Assembly (NCBI GenBank): GCA_948567375.1
Contig: OX419757.1
Coordinates: 8,756,974 to 8,820,973 of the forward strand
Length of the DNA: 64,000 bases
Direction of reading: 5' to 3'
Origin: Lunularia cruciata
Taxonomy: Eukaryota; Streptophyta; Marchantiopsida; Lunulariales; Lunulariaceae
The position numbers were made by a program, and so were the translations under genes. A model generated the notes under the pieces. It ran no database searches. It was not told where the DNA came from and saw only the letters and a list, made by a program, of their open reading frames with translations. This document shows, piece after piece, positions 35,147 through 46,566 of this stretch. Numbering within the stretch: position 1 is the first letter of the stretch; every line of letters begins with the position of its first letter.

Positions 35147-38100
35147 CATTTTTTGTTTTTTCTCAAAATAAAGGAGAAGAAGTGTATAGAGAAGTTGGAT
35201 TGCGCCTGTATGGCCAACAAAGGCGAAGAAAATTGGCTTTGGGATGAAACCCAAAGTAAAGTGACTTCGGGTCATAAGGCAACGTCCTCGGAAATGCCCT
35301 GTCAGCATACAATACGAAGTAACTTGTCTTCGGATCCGGGGGAGCTCAACCCAAGGCAAAGACAGTCTAACTACCTTTCGTCGGGGGCGAGAAATTCAAG
35401 AAGGGGCCGTTTCAAAACTGGCGGCTCATACGCGCAAAGGTTGATTGACAGTGACAGGTGCATGCCGGAGGTGGGATTTCTTGGTAGAAACTTGAAGTGA
35501 CGGAAAACAAAGAAGTGCAACTCTATAAAAATTGAAACTGCAACAAGAAAATGTCCAGCAATTTTCCTTTGCCATTGAGGAGTCGTCTTGCAGGTGATCG
35601 GGGAAAGGGAAATAAAGTTGTACTCGAGTTAGTGTGCAAGGGAGAAGTCACGAGAGAGAAATTGAGAGACAGTAAGAAAGCAAAAGAGATGGGAGGAGGG
35701 AAGAAAAACTCTGAATTTGTAGTGAGAAATCATGCAATTCGGAGATTAGATGTAGTAGCGAGGATCGAAGTCTTGAGCCAACTTTGGATCACCTTTCTGG
35801 CATGGAACTGGAACAAAGGTTTTCCAGGATTCATGACAGAAATCATCGAGAGTAAATGTCTCAATGGTCCCGAGGAAGAAGGGAAGAGAGGAAATCTGGC
35901 TCGCTGGACAGAGTCGGATTGGAGACTCGTACCGGGAAGGAGGCGGGTTTGGAGCAAGGAGCCACGTTCTTGGGGAAAGGAGAGATAGCCCAAGAAACGC
36001 AGGAGGTGAGAGATGCCTTCTCGTCAAAGAGAACGAAGAATGGGTACAAAGTTGAGAGCTACAAAGACCCTCTGAGGAGAGGAATTGTGAGTGCACTAAT
36101 GGCCATCCTGAAGCCGGAGAGAACCACTTATGTGATGAAACACCAAGCGGTGTTCTTTCACAAGCTATTTGCAGGAGAACCGATCAATTGGGCAAGGTGT
36201 TTTCACGGGAGAACAAGGCAGATGGTGTGGAATCTGCGGGATAAGTTGCCTCCACACTACATCGTGCCATTTGCAGCACATTTCTACCTCAGGTTGAATT
36301 TGCTCAATTTAGCGGAGTGCAATAGAATGGTGTCTCATTTCCATCCTGACTTGAGAAGAGAAGTCGACGCGGAGGAGCAGCAATACATTCTCCAAATCTG
36401 GAGCACGGACAATTACTACGCGAAGATAGGGAAAAACATGGAGGTCGTGGTAAGTACCCCGACGAAGAAGAGAACTCGGCACGCAGAAGCCGAAGAAAAC
36501 AAGAAACCTCGAAAGATGCAGAAAAGTAACCCGAGGTGAGGAATGGTGGTGATTGAGTCAGAAGATGAAGACTCAGAAGGCAAGGCCGAGCTCAAGACGG
36601 AGGACTCGGAACGTGAGGAGGAACCTGAGCTGACACTACAGAGCGGAGATACTAGCAGTGACAGTGAAGACGGTGGAGAAATGATCTCGGCACCAGCAGC
36701 TGAAGAATAAGAAGAAGAAGTGCAAGCCGAAGTAGAAGCCGAAGTAGAAGCCGAAGACAATGCGGCACTGGAAGACGAAGGACCGGTGCTCCAGGAGAAG
36801 AAGATCACAGTACAGCGAGGAGTTTGCTTGAGACGTAAGGTGAAGTGGGAGGCGGGGCCGAGTAAAGTGAAGGAAGAGGCAGAAGATAGCACGAGTAGTG
36901 AGGCATCAACCCCGATACGAAGACTTCAGAGAAGAAGGCGAGTATCAGGGGAACATGCAGAGAAACAAGAAATTACTCCGTGGGAGGAAGAAGTTGCCAG
37001 TGAGGGAGTAGAGTACCTGCAAGAGGTAGTATGGCCGCTGTTGGTGAAGTTGGAGAAGAAGAAGAAGGAGATGCAGTCAACTTGTCCAGAAGTAAAGACT
37101 GTATTGCAGGTGGTAGCAAGATTAGAAGAGGAGAACTTGGAGTTGAAGAGGAGTATAACCCGAGGTGAGAAGGAGAGAGAAGTACTGCAAGCGGAAGCAG
37201 TAGAGAGAAGTCAGATAATCGAAGACCTGAAGAGAGAAGTGAGCTATCAAGAGGATCTTGCGAGGAAGAGTGACATCGCAAGGGAGAGACAGGTAGCGGA
37301 GCACGAAATCTTGAAGCAGCAATTTGCTGATTCAAGAGTAGAGCTTATCCATGCTATGGCGAGGGTAGCATCAAAGGAACAAGAGCTCGATCGAGTGATG
37401 GAGAGTATGGAGGAGAAGAAGCAACTCTGGCAAAGAGAGTTATCTGTGCGGTATAGAGAAGAAGAGAGATTACGAGAGTTACTTCGTAATCAGGAAGAGA
37501 AAGTTGTACAGAAGGAGAAAGAGAAGGAAGCGGTGAAGGCCGAGTTTGAGGAAGAGTTGGCAATGTACAAAGAGGAATGGCTTGCAGATCGGGAATGAGA
37601 ACAAAAGACAAGATTGGAGCCATTGAAGGAGATAGTCCTCAGAGTGAACGCAATGTTAAGTACAGAAGCCAGCGTTCGAATTGAAGAAGCGTGACTGCAC
37701 GAGTTGAAGTTGTTGGTGCAGGAGACGAGGCGAAGACAAGCAAAGGACATGGAGATGAATGCCTTGTTAATCAAACTAAGAACTCGTGTAGATAGAAAGG
37801 TGTTAGAAGTAGAGGATAACATCTCAATTAGATTAGACTTAGTGAAAATAGAGTTAGAAAAGCTTCGGCAAGATGTTAAGGCAAAACCCGAAGTAGATAA
37901 CATAGGAATCCAAATGTCTTTGGAGTTGCCCTCAGAGACATTAGAGAAGAGTGGGTCGAAAGATGAAGAGTTAGATAGATTACCCACTAGTGCAATTTCA
38001 GATCAAGAAAGAGAATTGCTAGATCTGGTCGAAGAAGTAAGAGATGTGAAACCCGAGGAAAATGTAGTAGGAAGTAAGATTACTTTGGGTTCGGGTTTGA

Positions 38101-38940
38101 AAGCCGAGGAAGAAGTAGACATCCAATCGGATTAGTAACCAATTTGAGATTTGAAGGGGCAGATATGAAGAGGTGCATTGTCCTTTCGGATCTGCAGGTT
38201 AGAAGAGTTGTTGTAGAACGGTATAGTTGTTAGAACTGTCGATTGTTCACTACTTAAGAGTGACATTTGTAGGAAAATGTTGTTCAGTGCTCATTATTTC
38301 TGAGAATAGATAAAGCAAAGTGCTGTGAAGCAGTGCTCGTTGCTTGAGCTTGATTCCGAGTATCAACGTTGTACTTGTGTTTGTGAGTGTTTGGAGAAAT
38401 TCAAAGTGCAAGTCAAAGTGCTTGTTGGATGTTGGATTCCACAGCCTTGATCTTCATTCTATGTGTTTGATCCTGAGTGAAGTGCAATCAAAGCAATGCC
38501 TTGACAGATCTGAGAGGAATTGTAGTGTTGGTGGTATTCTGCATTTGGGAGTGCAGTGCGAAGTTGATGTGAAGCAATTTCAATCGAGGAAGTTGTGCCT
38601 TCAGTGGAGAGGTGGAACACAATTCTGGGGCGAAGTCATTTTGCAGTGAAGTGCCGTTTTTGGGAGAGCCTGAATCATCACAATCAAGATTGTTTGGAAA
38701 GATTTGATGGAGTTGTGATTAAGGAGTGTTAATTTGTGACAAGACTGCGAGTCAGTGCTTGTTACTCTCTTCTGGGTGTGGTTTCTACCTAAGAGATTAA
38801 AGACGCAACCAAGAAGAACTACATGTTATTGTTTGACTTCGTATTTGACCAATTCTGACTCGTATCTCTATGGGAACAAACTTTACTTACCCGATTACCG
38901 CAAAAGTGATATTTGCCGAGTTGTCACACAAATATTGATG
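35146..38940 (+). mobile_element. 3.8-kb insertion splitting the Harbinger transposase
   Basis: The transposase reading ends near 35,146 and resumes near 38,940, so the interval is an insertion. It is visibly richer in G and C than its surroundings, has a TATA-like CTCTATAAAAAT at 35,520 and carries a long coding-like frame (35,551-38,135). A purine tract (TTGAAGGGGCAG, about 38,149) follows the ORF. I found neither LTR pair, terminal inverted repeats nor target duplication, so its class is unknown; a non-autonomous LTR element or a captured gene are both possible. Confidence 0.55.
35551..38135 (+). pseudogene. Large charged coiled-coil protein pseudogene
   Basis: From the ATG at 35,551 a frame runs to 35,988. 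The sequence then continues in another frame (35,856 onward) to 38,135, in a single frame with four stops (36,537 TGA, 36,708 TAA, 37,596 TGA, 37,692 TGA). The folded part reads YKVESYKDPLRRGIVSALM, INWARCFHGRTRQMVWNL, PFAAHFYLRLNLLNL. It is followed by a basic, NLS-like TPTKKRTRHAEAEENKKPRK, an acidic region, and long heptad-rich coiled coil (LEEENLELKRSI, EEKVVQKEKEKEAVKAEFEE). I do not recognise a named family; this layout recalls gag-like or nuclear structural proteins of transposons. Confidence 0.55.
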
Positions 38941-39444
38941 AAATGCTTGCACTCTCTTCAATCCCAAGCAAATGTAGTTCCTTGTTCAAAACAGATAGTA
39001 TTTCAATGTGTTTAGTCTTTGAGTAAACTTGGTTCTAGACCTTGTACTTTTTCTCCATAAGTTTATTCCTCTAGTAACACAAGGTTCATTTCTATTACGT
39101 CCAAATTGATCTAATGTTACTGCAACTTGGAGCCATATAGGTGTTTAGTATCTTCCAAAAGCTTTCCTTCCTTTGAAAATAGTATGCACTTTGAGTAAAT
39201 TCATCAAAGTAGAAAAGGAGTCCATATCTATCTTCACAAGGTATTTGAAAGCTAACGGATCAAGCACAAAAAAAAATTTATATCCAAACTTTGTACTACA
39301 CAATATTTGCATTCTTTCCTTCAAATCTTGTCTTTCATGGATAAATCCCCACCATCTCATAATAATATCTATATTATCCATGTTCTCTTGTTCTTTTCTC
39401 CATTTCCCATATATCCCAATCTCAAGAGAAATTGAACCATTCAT
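38940..39444 (-). pseudogene. PIF/Harbinger transposase, N-terminal third
   Basis: The frame reads FKYLVKIDMDSFSTLMNLL, KVHTIFKGRKAFGRY, then LQVAVTLDQFGRNRNEPCV, VTRGINLWRKS and NKELHLLGIEESASIS. This is the helix-rich region that precedes the first DDE Asp in Harbinger transposases. It continues in sense with 35,146 downward once the 3.8-kb insertion is removed. Confidence 0.75.
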
Positions 39445-40671
39445 CCTCAGACCATTCCTCTACATTGTTTTTGAATTTGGCAATTTGAAAGTGCATGAAC
39501 ATTTCAATTCCCTCCTTTCTCGGTACTAAGGTAGGGCAATGTGAACCAATGAAGTAATCAATGAAATACTATTGTAATTAAAGTCACTTATTTTTTCACT
39601 CTCTTTTCATAAGTAAATTCTTACAAGAAGATACTTTCCAAATTATATTCTCTAGAGTTATCAATGTCAAAAGGAATAGGAAGTGTCAAATTGGGATTGC
39701 AACTACTAAACTATCCAAGAGTGAGCAAAGAAAATTCTATCAATATGGAATGTATCCATCCATGAACTATATGCATCACCATCTTGCACCTTTGTTGCAA
39801 AATGGAGAAATATGCCATTGATGACTAGAGGACAAAGGCACAAGAGATAGCGTAACAAAGGAAGTGATTTCAAATTGTCCAGTTTCTATAAGTGACACCT
39901 ATCATCACATTCAAATTTAATTAATAATGACTAATAATTTTTTACAAGATGTTCCATAATATTGAAGTAACACACAAGGATTTATAGGACCTAGAAAAGA
40001 AGACATGTATTAGGTTTATGGCTATAGGCTATAGCCCATAAAAAACTAGAGTATCTGTTGCCAATGCATTGCAAAAGTTTATGAAGCCTCCCATAACTTT
40101 TCTTTACAAAATGTTTACAAATGGAAAAACATCTAAGTGAATCCCAACTAAGTTGCACAAGGGAACTTTGTTGCTTTTTCTCTATATAATTTCTATAAAT
40201 AGTTTAGCATACCAAGAGATAAGGTGGTTAATTATAGAAAAATGTGATTTAGATCAAGGTACCTCATCTCATCTTTATTTTTGGTATTATTTGGTGTAAT
40301 GATGAATGATATTTCTCATCTAGTATTCCATATTTTGTATATGTGAATGGAGATTTAATTTGCCAATGATTTTTCTAATTTATATTTGCAAGCCTCAAAT
40401 TTATCAAGATAAAGTCTTTTATATCCAATTCTCACACTTTTCCCTTAATATTGGAAAAATTTATAATTAATGACATTCTCATGGATGACCTTACATTTCT
40501 TGGTAATTCTATATGTAATTACCTACCAAAGTCTCTCCATAAATTTATATATAGCTTTCCTATAGTGAGCTATCCCTTCTTTAGGGTTATATTCTTCCAT
40601 CATGACTTGCCTTCTTAACATATCTATATTTGCCACCTCATCATGAGCCTATTATTTGGATTATCCTTTGG
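39445..40671. other. AT-rich, no recognised gene
   Basis: Only short ORFs without motifs. It may contain the 5' flank of the Harbinger element, but no terminal inverted repeat was identified. Confidence 0.45.
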
Positions 40672-40675
40672 TGGA
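40672..40675. repeat. Target-site duplication TGGA (left)
   Basis: TGGA directly before A1 of element B matches TGGA at 57,246-57,249 directly after B2. Confidence 0.75.
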
Positions 40676-41127
40676 TGTCATGCCATTTGTAGTGGCGCAT
40701 CTAGATTGCTTGGACACTAGAGTTCCAATGATAGTAGTTAGAGTTATTGTAGCAGTTTCTCAGAGACTACTTTCCGACGGTCAGATTTTGTATTTGGGGT
40801 ACTGACTTCACGGTGGGGCCCATTGTCACTTTGCATCATTTGCACCGTCGAGTGTGCCATCAGCGGGACTGTTAGGGTTTAGACCTAGCTCAAGTCTAGG
40901 GGGTATACTTTCAAAGTGCAGCTCCAGAGAGCTCACTTCTCTGATGTTGAGCCTTCGAGTTCTTGGCTATGGTGGATAGAGGCCGGCAAGCATCATTTGG
41001 ATTCTCTATGCTTGAGTGGGTGTGGCTTGATTGTAATCAATGCCCAGTTGTTGGTAGTTTATAGAGTGACAAATCAAGTACTTATCTGAGTTGAGTTGAG
41101 TTGAGAGTGGTAAACAATCTGATTACA
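40676..41127 (+). repeat. Element B terminal repeat A1
   Basis: 452 bp, TGTCATGCCATTTGTAG to TGATTACA, homologous to A2 at 56,690 and to both A copies of element A. No B repeat adjoins either side. It is followed by TCAGAGAAGTAAAATCAAG. Confidence 0.9.
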
Positions 41128-42616
41128 TCAGAGAAGTAAAATCAAGGGGAAATCAGGTGCAAGAACTTTAAGTGTTGGTGGTATCTCCAAGCTCTATGGA
41201 TCATTGGTAGCTCGATTCAAGTTTGGTGTTTCCCTAGTGTGCAGAAGCTTGTTCAATTGATGCAGATTTGGCAATAAGGCAGATGGTGTGCGGAAGCGCT
41301 GGCCAAATTTTGAGCAAAGAAGGAGCAAATTTTGAGCAATGGTTGTGATTTTGAGCTCAAGAGGTGAAGACAAGACCAATTTGCTACGAGTTGGGCTCAG
41401 AAAGTCAAATTGAAGGTAGAGTTGGGAAGCTATTCTCATGAATTTGTGATTTGGAAAAACCCGTGTTGTCAATTTGGCTTGAGTAGAAAGTTAGCGGGGG
41501 ATTTGGCGGACAGCCAACTTTATGTCAGATTTTACGTCAGATTTTGGTTGGAATTTACATTAGATTTTGGCCAGATTTGGAGGAGTTTTGCTAGTTTGGA
41601 GAAGTTTTCACCAATTTTAGAGGAGGTTCGAAGTGGCAAGAAGAAAGGCCTCATTTGGCTGAATTTCGGCACTTAGAGGCTGTGGGCTATGAGAGGCTAC
41701 AAAGGCCTAGAAGGGCCAGCAAACCAGCTTGCTGACGTGAGGCTAGCTAGTTTAGAGTAGATTGTGGTCATTGGTTGGCAAAATCTGCCTTTCCTACTAG
41801 ATTGTGCGCAACATGGTTTGACCCTTAGATCTCTTGTTCCTAGACTGGTGCCCTAGCCAACTGGTCCACCCTCACTTGTTGTCCTAGTGATTGTGCCATT
41901 GTTATCTATACACATGTAATTTTGGGTAGGAGAAGCAGTTTGATCCTATTCTTGGTGATCCTGGTAGCTTAGGACTTAGATACGAACTTCTCTTATGTCA
42001 AATGCCAAATGGTGGCAGAGTCAGTCCCGTGTTGTGTTATGAGATGGAGGGTTTTTGTTTAGATTTCTTTTGATTGGACTCCCTCCATTCTCTACTTCCT
42101 ATTTGTGCACCACATTGGTGTGAGGTGCCCTAAATTTTGAGTGTTGGTGCTCTGGTGTGCTCTCGATAGTGAAGTTGGAGTGATGACCAGTCAGACTACC
42201 TTTGTTTCTCTCCGGTAAGGCAGGAAGTGATGACCTGCAGACCGTGAGAGTGCATGTTATGATGGTAGGTTATAGGTTGCCCTTTCCCCTAGTGTAGTTA
42301 TCTCGGTTAGAGTTACATTAGTGGGTGGTGCTTAGTTGGTATTGGCACTTGGTGGTGTTGGCACTTGGTAGGGCACTTGCGGTTGTAGTTGGTGGTTCGG
42401 GTTTGTTGTTGCGATTACTTGGTCACGACGGAGTTCTTTGGAGATTCTAGAGGAGTTAGCCTTGCAATACACAATGGGTTTACTCTAAGTGGTGCTCGAT
42501 ATCAACATGTATCTTAGGTCCCAATGAGGGAGGAGATTGACTTTGAGTTGGAGTTCGACACAAGAGTTGATTCAATTGAGAGTGCACTTGGTATGTCCAC
42601 ACCGTTGTTGTAGCAC
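41128..42616 (+). other. Element B untranslated leader
   Basis: About 1.5 kb between A1 and gag. The first 110 bases match element A's leader, up to GTGTTTCCCTAGT (41,226-41,238). The rest has only short ORFs (41,410-41,676) and shows no domain. Confidence 0.5.
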
Positions 42617-43642
42617 ATGGATGAGATTTATGGGGCCTCCAAAGGCCCTAGGCGTTACTCTGGTACAGTGGGTACCATTGAGTTCGATGACTTCATCCAA
42701 GAGTTCAATAGTTGGTGTGATCTACAGCAGATGCGGAACCCGACTTTGTTCACATCTTTCATGGCATGGAAGGGGTTGATTCAGCATTTGGAGGGTCCGC
42801 CAATGGATGACTACCATGAGTTTGGGAGAGCTCATTTGGAGGAGATTGAGTTATGGAGACAGTATTGGTCTCCACACTATGTCTCCATCACTTCAGGCTT
42901 GGTGGCCAAGAGTAGATTGGCTGTACCTACGAGTTCTAACTCAAGTAGTGTTGGTGGAGCTAGTGGAGGTGCACTAGTTGGAGATAGTGCTACTACAAGT
43001 GGAGGTACCGTTGTAGGAGGTGGTGTGGTATCGGGGTTTAACCCCATGGTGGAGTTCTTCATGTGTTTGAGGCAGAACTACCAAGGAGTGCGGACTGACA
43101 AGCTGAGGAACTTGCAATAGTTCTAGCAAAAGGCTGGAGAGAGCCTATGCAAGGCATACACTCGCATGAGGCGGCTGATCAGTTTCACTTAGGGAGTTAC
43201 TGAGGCCCAAGCAGTCCAGTTTTGGTATGGGATACTAGACAGGGAGTTGCAACATAGAGTTTTTGATGCTACATTGTTACAAGCTACTTTGCCTACTTTG
43301 GCAGTGGTCTTTGGTTTGGCTGAGCATATTAAGCTCAACATGGTGGAGGAGAGAGTGATGACATCTGGATTTGGTAGGGAGACCTCATCCACGACTATGA
43401 CTTCTTCTAGAGTGCAGCAGAATGCACCATGCCTAGTTGGTTTTTGAGGATAGGGTGGACAGCCCAGATCTCATGGAGCAAGTGGAGTGCCCAGTGGAGT
43501 TAGAGCCTTACCTTCATTTGCAAGTCAGCAATAGCCAGTGAGTGGTGGTGTTGCTTGTTGGACTTGTGGTGGACCTCACCATAGGAGAGAGTGTACTCAG
43601 GACCTTCAGGGAAGGTCTATACACCACAGAGAGTCTTGTTAG
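42617..43642 (+). pseudogene. Element B gag with CCHC zinc knuckle
   Basis: Single frame from the ATG at 42,617 with stops at about 43,118, 43,190 and 43,446. Capsid-like part: EFDDFIQEFNSWCDLQQMR, LFTSFMAWKGLIQHLEGPP. A Gly/Ser-rich spacer follows, then AVQFWYGILDRELQHRVFD. The knuckle is C-W-T-C-G-G-P-H-H-R-R-E-C (43,556-43,596). The protease is in the -1 frame and overlaps the gag frame between about 43,585 and 43,640, compatible with frameshifted gag-pol expression. Confidence 0.75.
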
Positions 43643-44389
43643 ACTCTGGTGTGCAACCCCTTATGTTGGGGAAGGCTGCAGTTGTCGATCTGGAGATACG
43701 GAAGACCAATGTGGAGAGGTGTCCATTTCAGATCTAGACATCTCTAGGTGGTGGTTCGACACAATACATCACACGTGGAGAGCTTGTTGTCCAGGTTCAG
43801 CCTGGTCATCCGACTGATAGCTCGGTGGTGAGAGCTCAGGCTATTGCGACAATAGTTGAGTCATATGATGTGCTAGTTGGGGAGTAGTGTTATACCCTAT
43901 GGGTTTCAGCATTAACTATTGGGAGGAGATAGCCTCTTATAGACCTGGTTGGCAGTCTGGTGAGGGATGGGTATGTCGCCTACCAGTACGCTTTAGTAGT
44001 GGCAGTCTTGGCTCACTACCGTCCGGGACCATGGCAGCATCAGTTTTAGCTTTCAGTGGTGCAGTTACTTGGCTTGGTGACTTGTTGGAGGGGAATGCCC
44101 ATACAAAGGATACTCCAGTACCAGAGGAGATCACTCGGCTTTGGAGTACGAGTGGGATTGTTCCATCCACCTTGGATGTTCTATTGTGGAGTTCAGAGGA
44201 GGCATTGCAGTAGCATGCAGATCAGTTAGTGCAGTAGGCTTGGAGTGGAGCATTCGTACCATCAGGAGATGAGTGTGAAGATGAGCTTCCAGAGGCGATT
44301 GCTTTGACACCTCCGGATACCACACTCATTGCTTGGCAGTATCCAGTAGAGGAGATATGCCTATTGGAGTTGTTTGGTGGGATCAGCAC
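43585..44389 (+). pseudogene. Element B protease, linker and truncated methyltransferase start
   Basis: PSGKVYTPQRVLLDSGVQPL contains the protease DSG (43,642-43,650). RAQAIATIVESYDVLVG is the protease end. The linker with SVLAFSGAVTWLGDLLEG follows as in element A. The frame then reaches ELFGGIS, the start of methyltransferase motif I (44,366-44,386), and is cut off by the LTR of element D at 44,390. Confidence 0.7.
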
Positions 44390-45001
44390 TGTAACACCCA
44401 TATGTGCATGTGTGTGGTATTGTGATATTTAACTTGGTATTACAAATACTTAAGAGATATTATTTATATAGAGATAAAGGATGGTTCTATATTAGTCATG
44501 GTTAGCTAAAGTTAGTCATTGCTAAGATAGAGGGGACCTTACTTTAGAGGAAGTAGAAAAGATGAGCACCACTATTTTGGACTTTAGTGTGTTGACTTGG
44601 TATTATTCCTAGGTGTTTGGCTTTGAGGAAAGAGTTGAGAACTCTTGGGCCCGCAAGCCTTTTTGTTTTGGATTCTTCTTTAGTCCAAGGATAGCCCATG
44701 TGAAGGAATCCTTGACTTAGTGGTTGGGTCAAGATAAGACCACATGCTTAGGGGAATATGCCCATGTGAATGGATATTCCTTTCTACTTTTTGACTTTAC
44801 TTGACTTTTAGTCTAGTAACTTGAGTTACTACGGTAATTAGTAACTTTGGTACGTAACTATTTCACAAGTATATAAACAAGGAGTGAGGAGGTACTCATC
44901 ATCCTTTCATTTGCAACTATCTCTCTCTCATTGAGTTCTCTAGTGAGCAATGTCTTGAGTCTTGGAGTGTTAGCCTTGGAGGAGTATGATAAAAACTCAC
45001 A
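44390..45001 (+). repeat. Element D 5' LTR
   Basis: TGTAACACCC to CTCACA. It is shorter than the 3' LTR because the segment between GGAGTATGAT and CTCACA (about 80 bp in the 3' LTR) is missing. A TATA-like AAGTATATAAACAA lies at about 44,868. Confidence 0.88.
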
Positions 45002-45025
45002 TTTTTGGTTTTGTTGCCGAGATCT
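45002..45025 (+). other. Element D primer-binding site region
   Basis: TTTTTGGTTTTGTTGCCGAG follows the LTR. It resembles the TGG-initial, GTTGCCG-containing primer site common in plant gypsy elements, with several apparent C-to-T changes. Confidence 0.5.
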
Positions 45026-45860
45026 CTCTAGAAGACAAGATAATGTTCTGCGTCCAATTCTACATTAGGCAGAAGGAGGCTATGAGAGCTCACTTGGAGA
45101 GAACATTAGAAGAGGAGAGGGCTGAACTTATGTTAGAGAACCAAGATCCATTTTTATACCCTGTAGTTCATTATGATGTCTTTGACTTGATTTTGTACAT
45201 CTTGTACACATGAGAGGAATTGGAGAGATTGTGTGAGGTGGATTGCAGATTTTGGGGATTAAGGTGATTTTGGGCAAAATCTCAAATTTGAGATCTGAAC
45301 TTGAAATTTCTACACATGATAACTTGGGTTATCTTTAAGTTAGCACACTTGAAATTATTATCAGAGCTACTATGCTCACTGAGCTAGAATTTTTGAAAGT
45401 TGATAGGGTAAAGTGCTCCCGCAACTGCACACTCTCTGAAAATTTGTACAGAGTCTGCCATTACTTCAATTTTCAGTACATTGTCCTGAAAATTTCAAAG
45501 AAAATTCAGTGTGTTGTATTCTACCTGCTGCCACAAAAATTAGAGAGAGATCGTGTTTTCAGAGGGCGTTTTGAGTTTTTGAAGTGAGTGGGGTGGTTTT
45601 GAGACCAAATCTGAAAGTTGTGTGCTGAATAGAAAGGTGTCTAGGCCAAATGGCTCAATAAAAAGATCTGAAATTTTGCAGGGGCAGATATCCTAGAGTT
45701 TTGATCAAGTTTGAAAAATTTTAGAGGACTGTGAGATACTGGTTGGGAGATTTGAGTGACATTGTGAGGAAGGGTCAATTCTGCAGAGTGGAGATCTCAT
45801 GCATGAGGAGTTTGAGATCAACAAAAAGCATGTTTGAGTGTTTAGATTCATCTTGGGAAC

Positions 45861-46298
45861 ATGGAAGGTCATCAAGAGTGGAAATTGAGATTATGCAAGG
45901 TTCCTCAAGGGTTTGAGGTGATTGTAGGGGTGGACTTGAGGAAAAGAGAGTTTACAATAGAATTTGAAGAGAGTGTTGAGAGGATCCAAAAACCTACACC
46001 ACTTGGAGGAAAGAGTGAGTCTAAGTGCTTTCTGTGTGGAGAGAAGGGACATAAGGCAAGTTCATGTCCATTGACCTTTGAGAGCAAGAGATTGAGGGAA
46101 AGGAGAGGCTTACTTGACTTGGGTTTGCATGTTGGACCTTCTTCACCAAGATTAGGAGGGAGAAGATCTAAGACCAAGGAGTTGTGTGAGGTTTGTGGAG
46201 TTGAAGGACTTCCAAAAGGACATGAGTGTAGTGGAGTAAAAGCACTTTTGGAAACTTTGGTGAAGGATCTTGGAAAGAGTCTTAGTACAGCTACATAA
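45861..46298 (+). CDS. Element D extra ORF upstream of gag, with zinc-binding motifs
   Basis: 145 codons, intact. It contains a CCHC knuckle (CFLCGEKGHKASSC, residues about 56-69) and a second Cys/His cluster (CEVCGVEGLPKGHEC, residues about 109-123) behind a basic stretch. It lies about 270 bp upstream of gag in the same orientation. It may be the C-terminal half of a split gag, since a knuckle normally ends gag, or an accessory nucleic-acid-binding protein. The true gag at 46,567 has its own knuckle. Confidence 0.55.
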   Translation: MEGHQEWKLRLCKVPQGFEVIVGVDLRKREFTIEFEESVERIQKPTPLGGKSESKCFLCGEKGHKASSCPLTFESKRLRERRGLLDLGLHVGPSSPRLGGRRSKTKELCEVCGVEGLPKGHECSGVKALLETLVKDLGKSLSTAT

Positions 46299-46566
46299 AT
46301 ACTACCACCTTCATCAGCTAGTTCTCAAGATTAGTGATGGAGATAATCTTTCAACTTATGGATAAACTATCCATGAGAGTTAGATTAATATGCACTCTAG
46401 GATTTGATATTGCTATAGAAATCTTGGAGCAACCCGAACCTTTTGTATTCCCTAGAGTGGATTATTCTCAAATAGTTTTAGTCATGTATATATTCTATTA
46501 GTAATAGAGTGAGAGAAAAGAAAAGAAAAAACATTTGAGAGAAAAGAAAGATAGTGAGGGGTTAAG

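Noticed and set aside
36416..36892. 158-codon Ser-rich ORF on the minus strand
   Set aside because: It is the antisense shadow of the Glu-rich segment of the plus-strand coiled-coil frame.
34331..39444. Treating the Harbinger fragments as two separate elements
   Set aside because: They are on the same strand, complementary in content with no overlap, and join in the expected protein order.
43542..43817. 91-codon plus-strand ORF over the element B protease
   Set aside because: It is the wrong frame; the DSG protease motif is read in another frame, and the same shadow ORF appears in element A.
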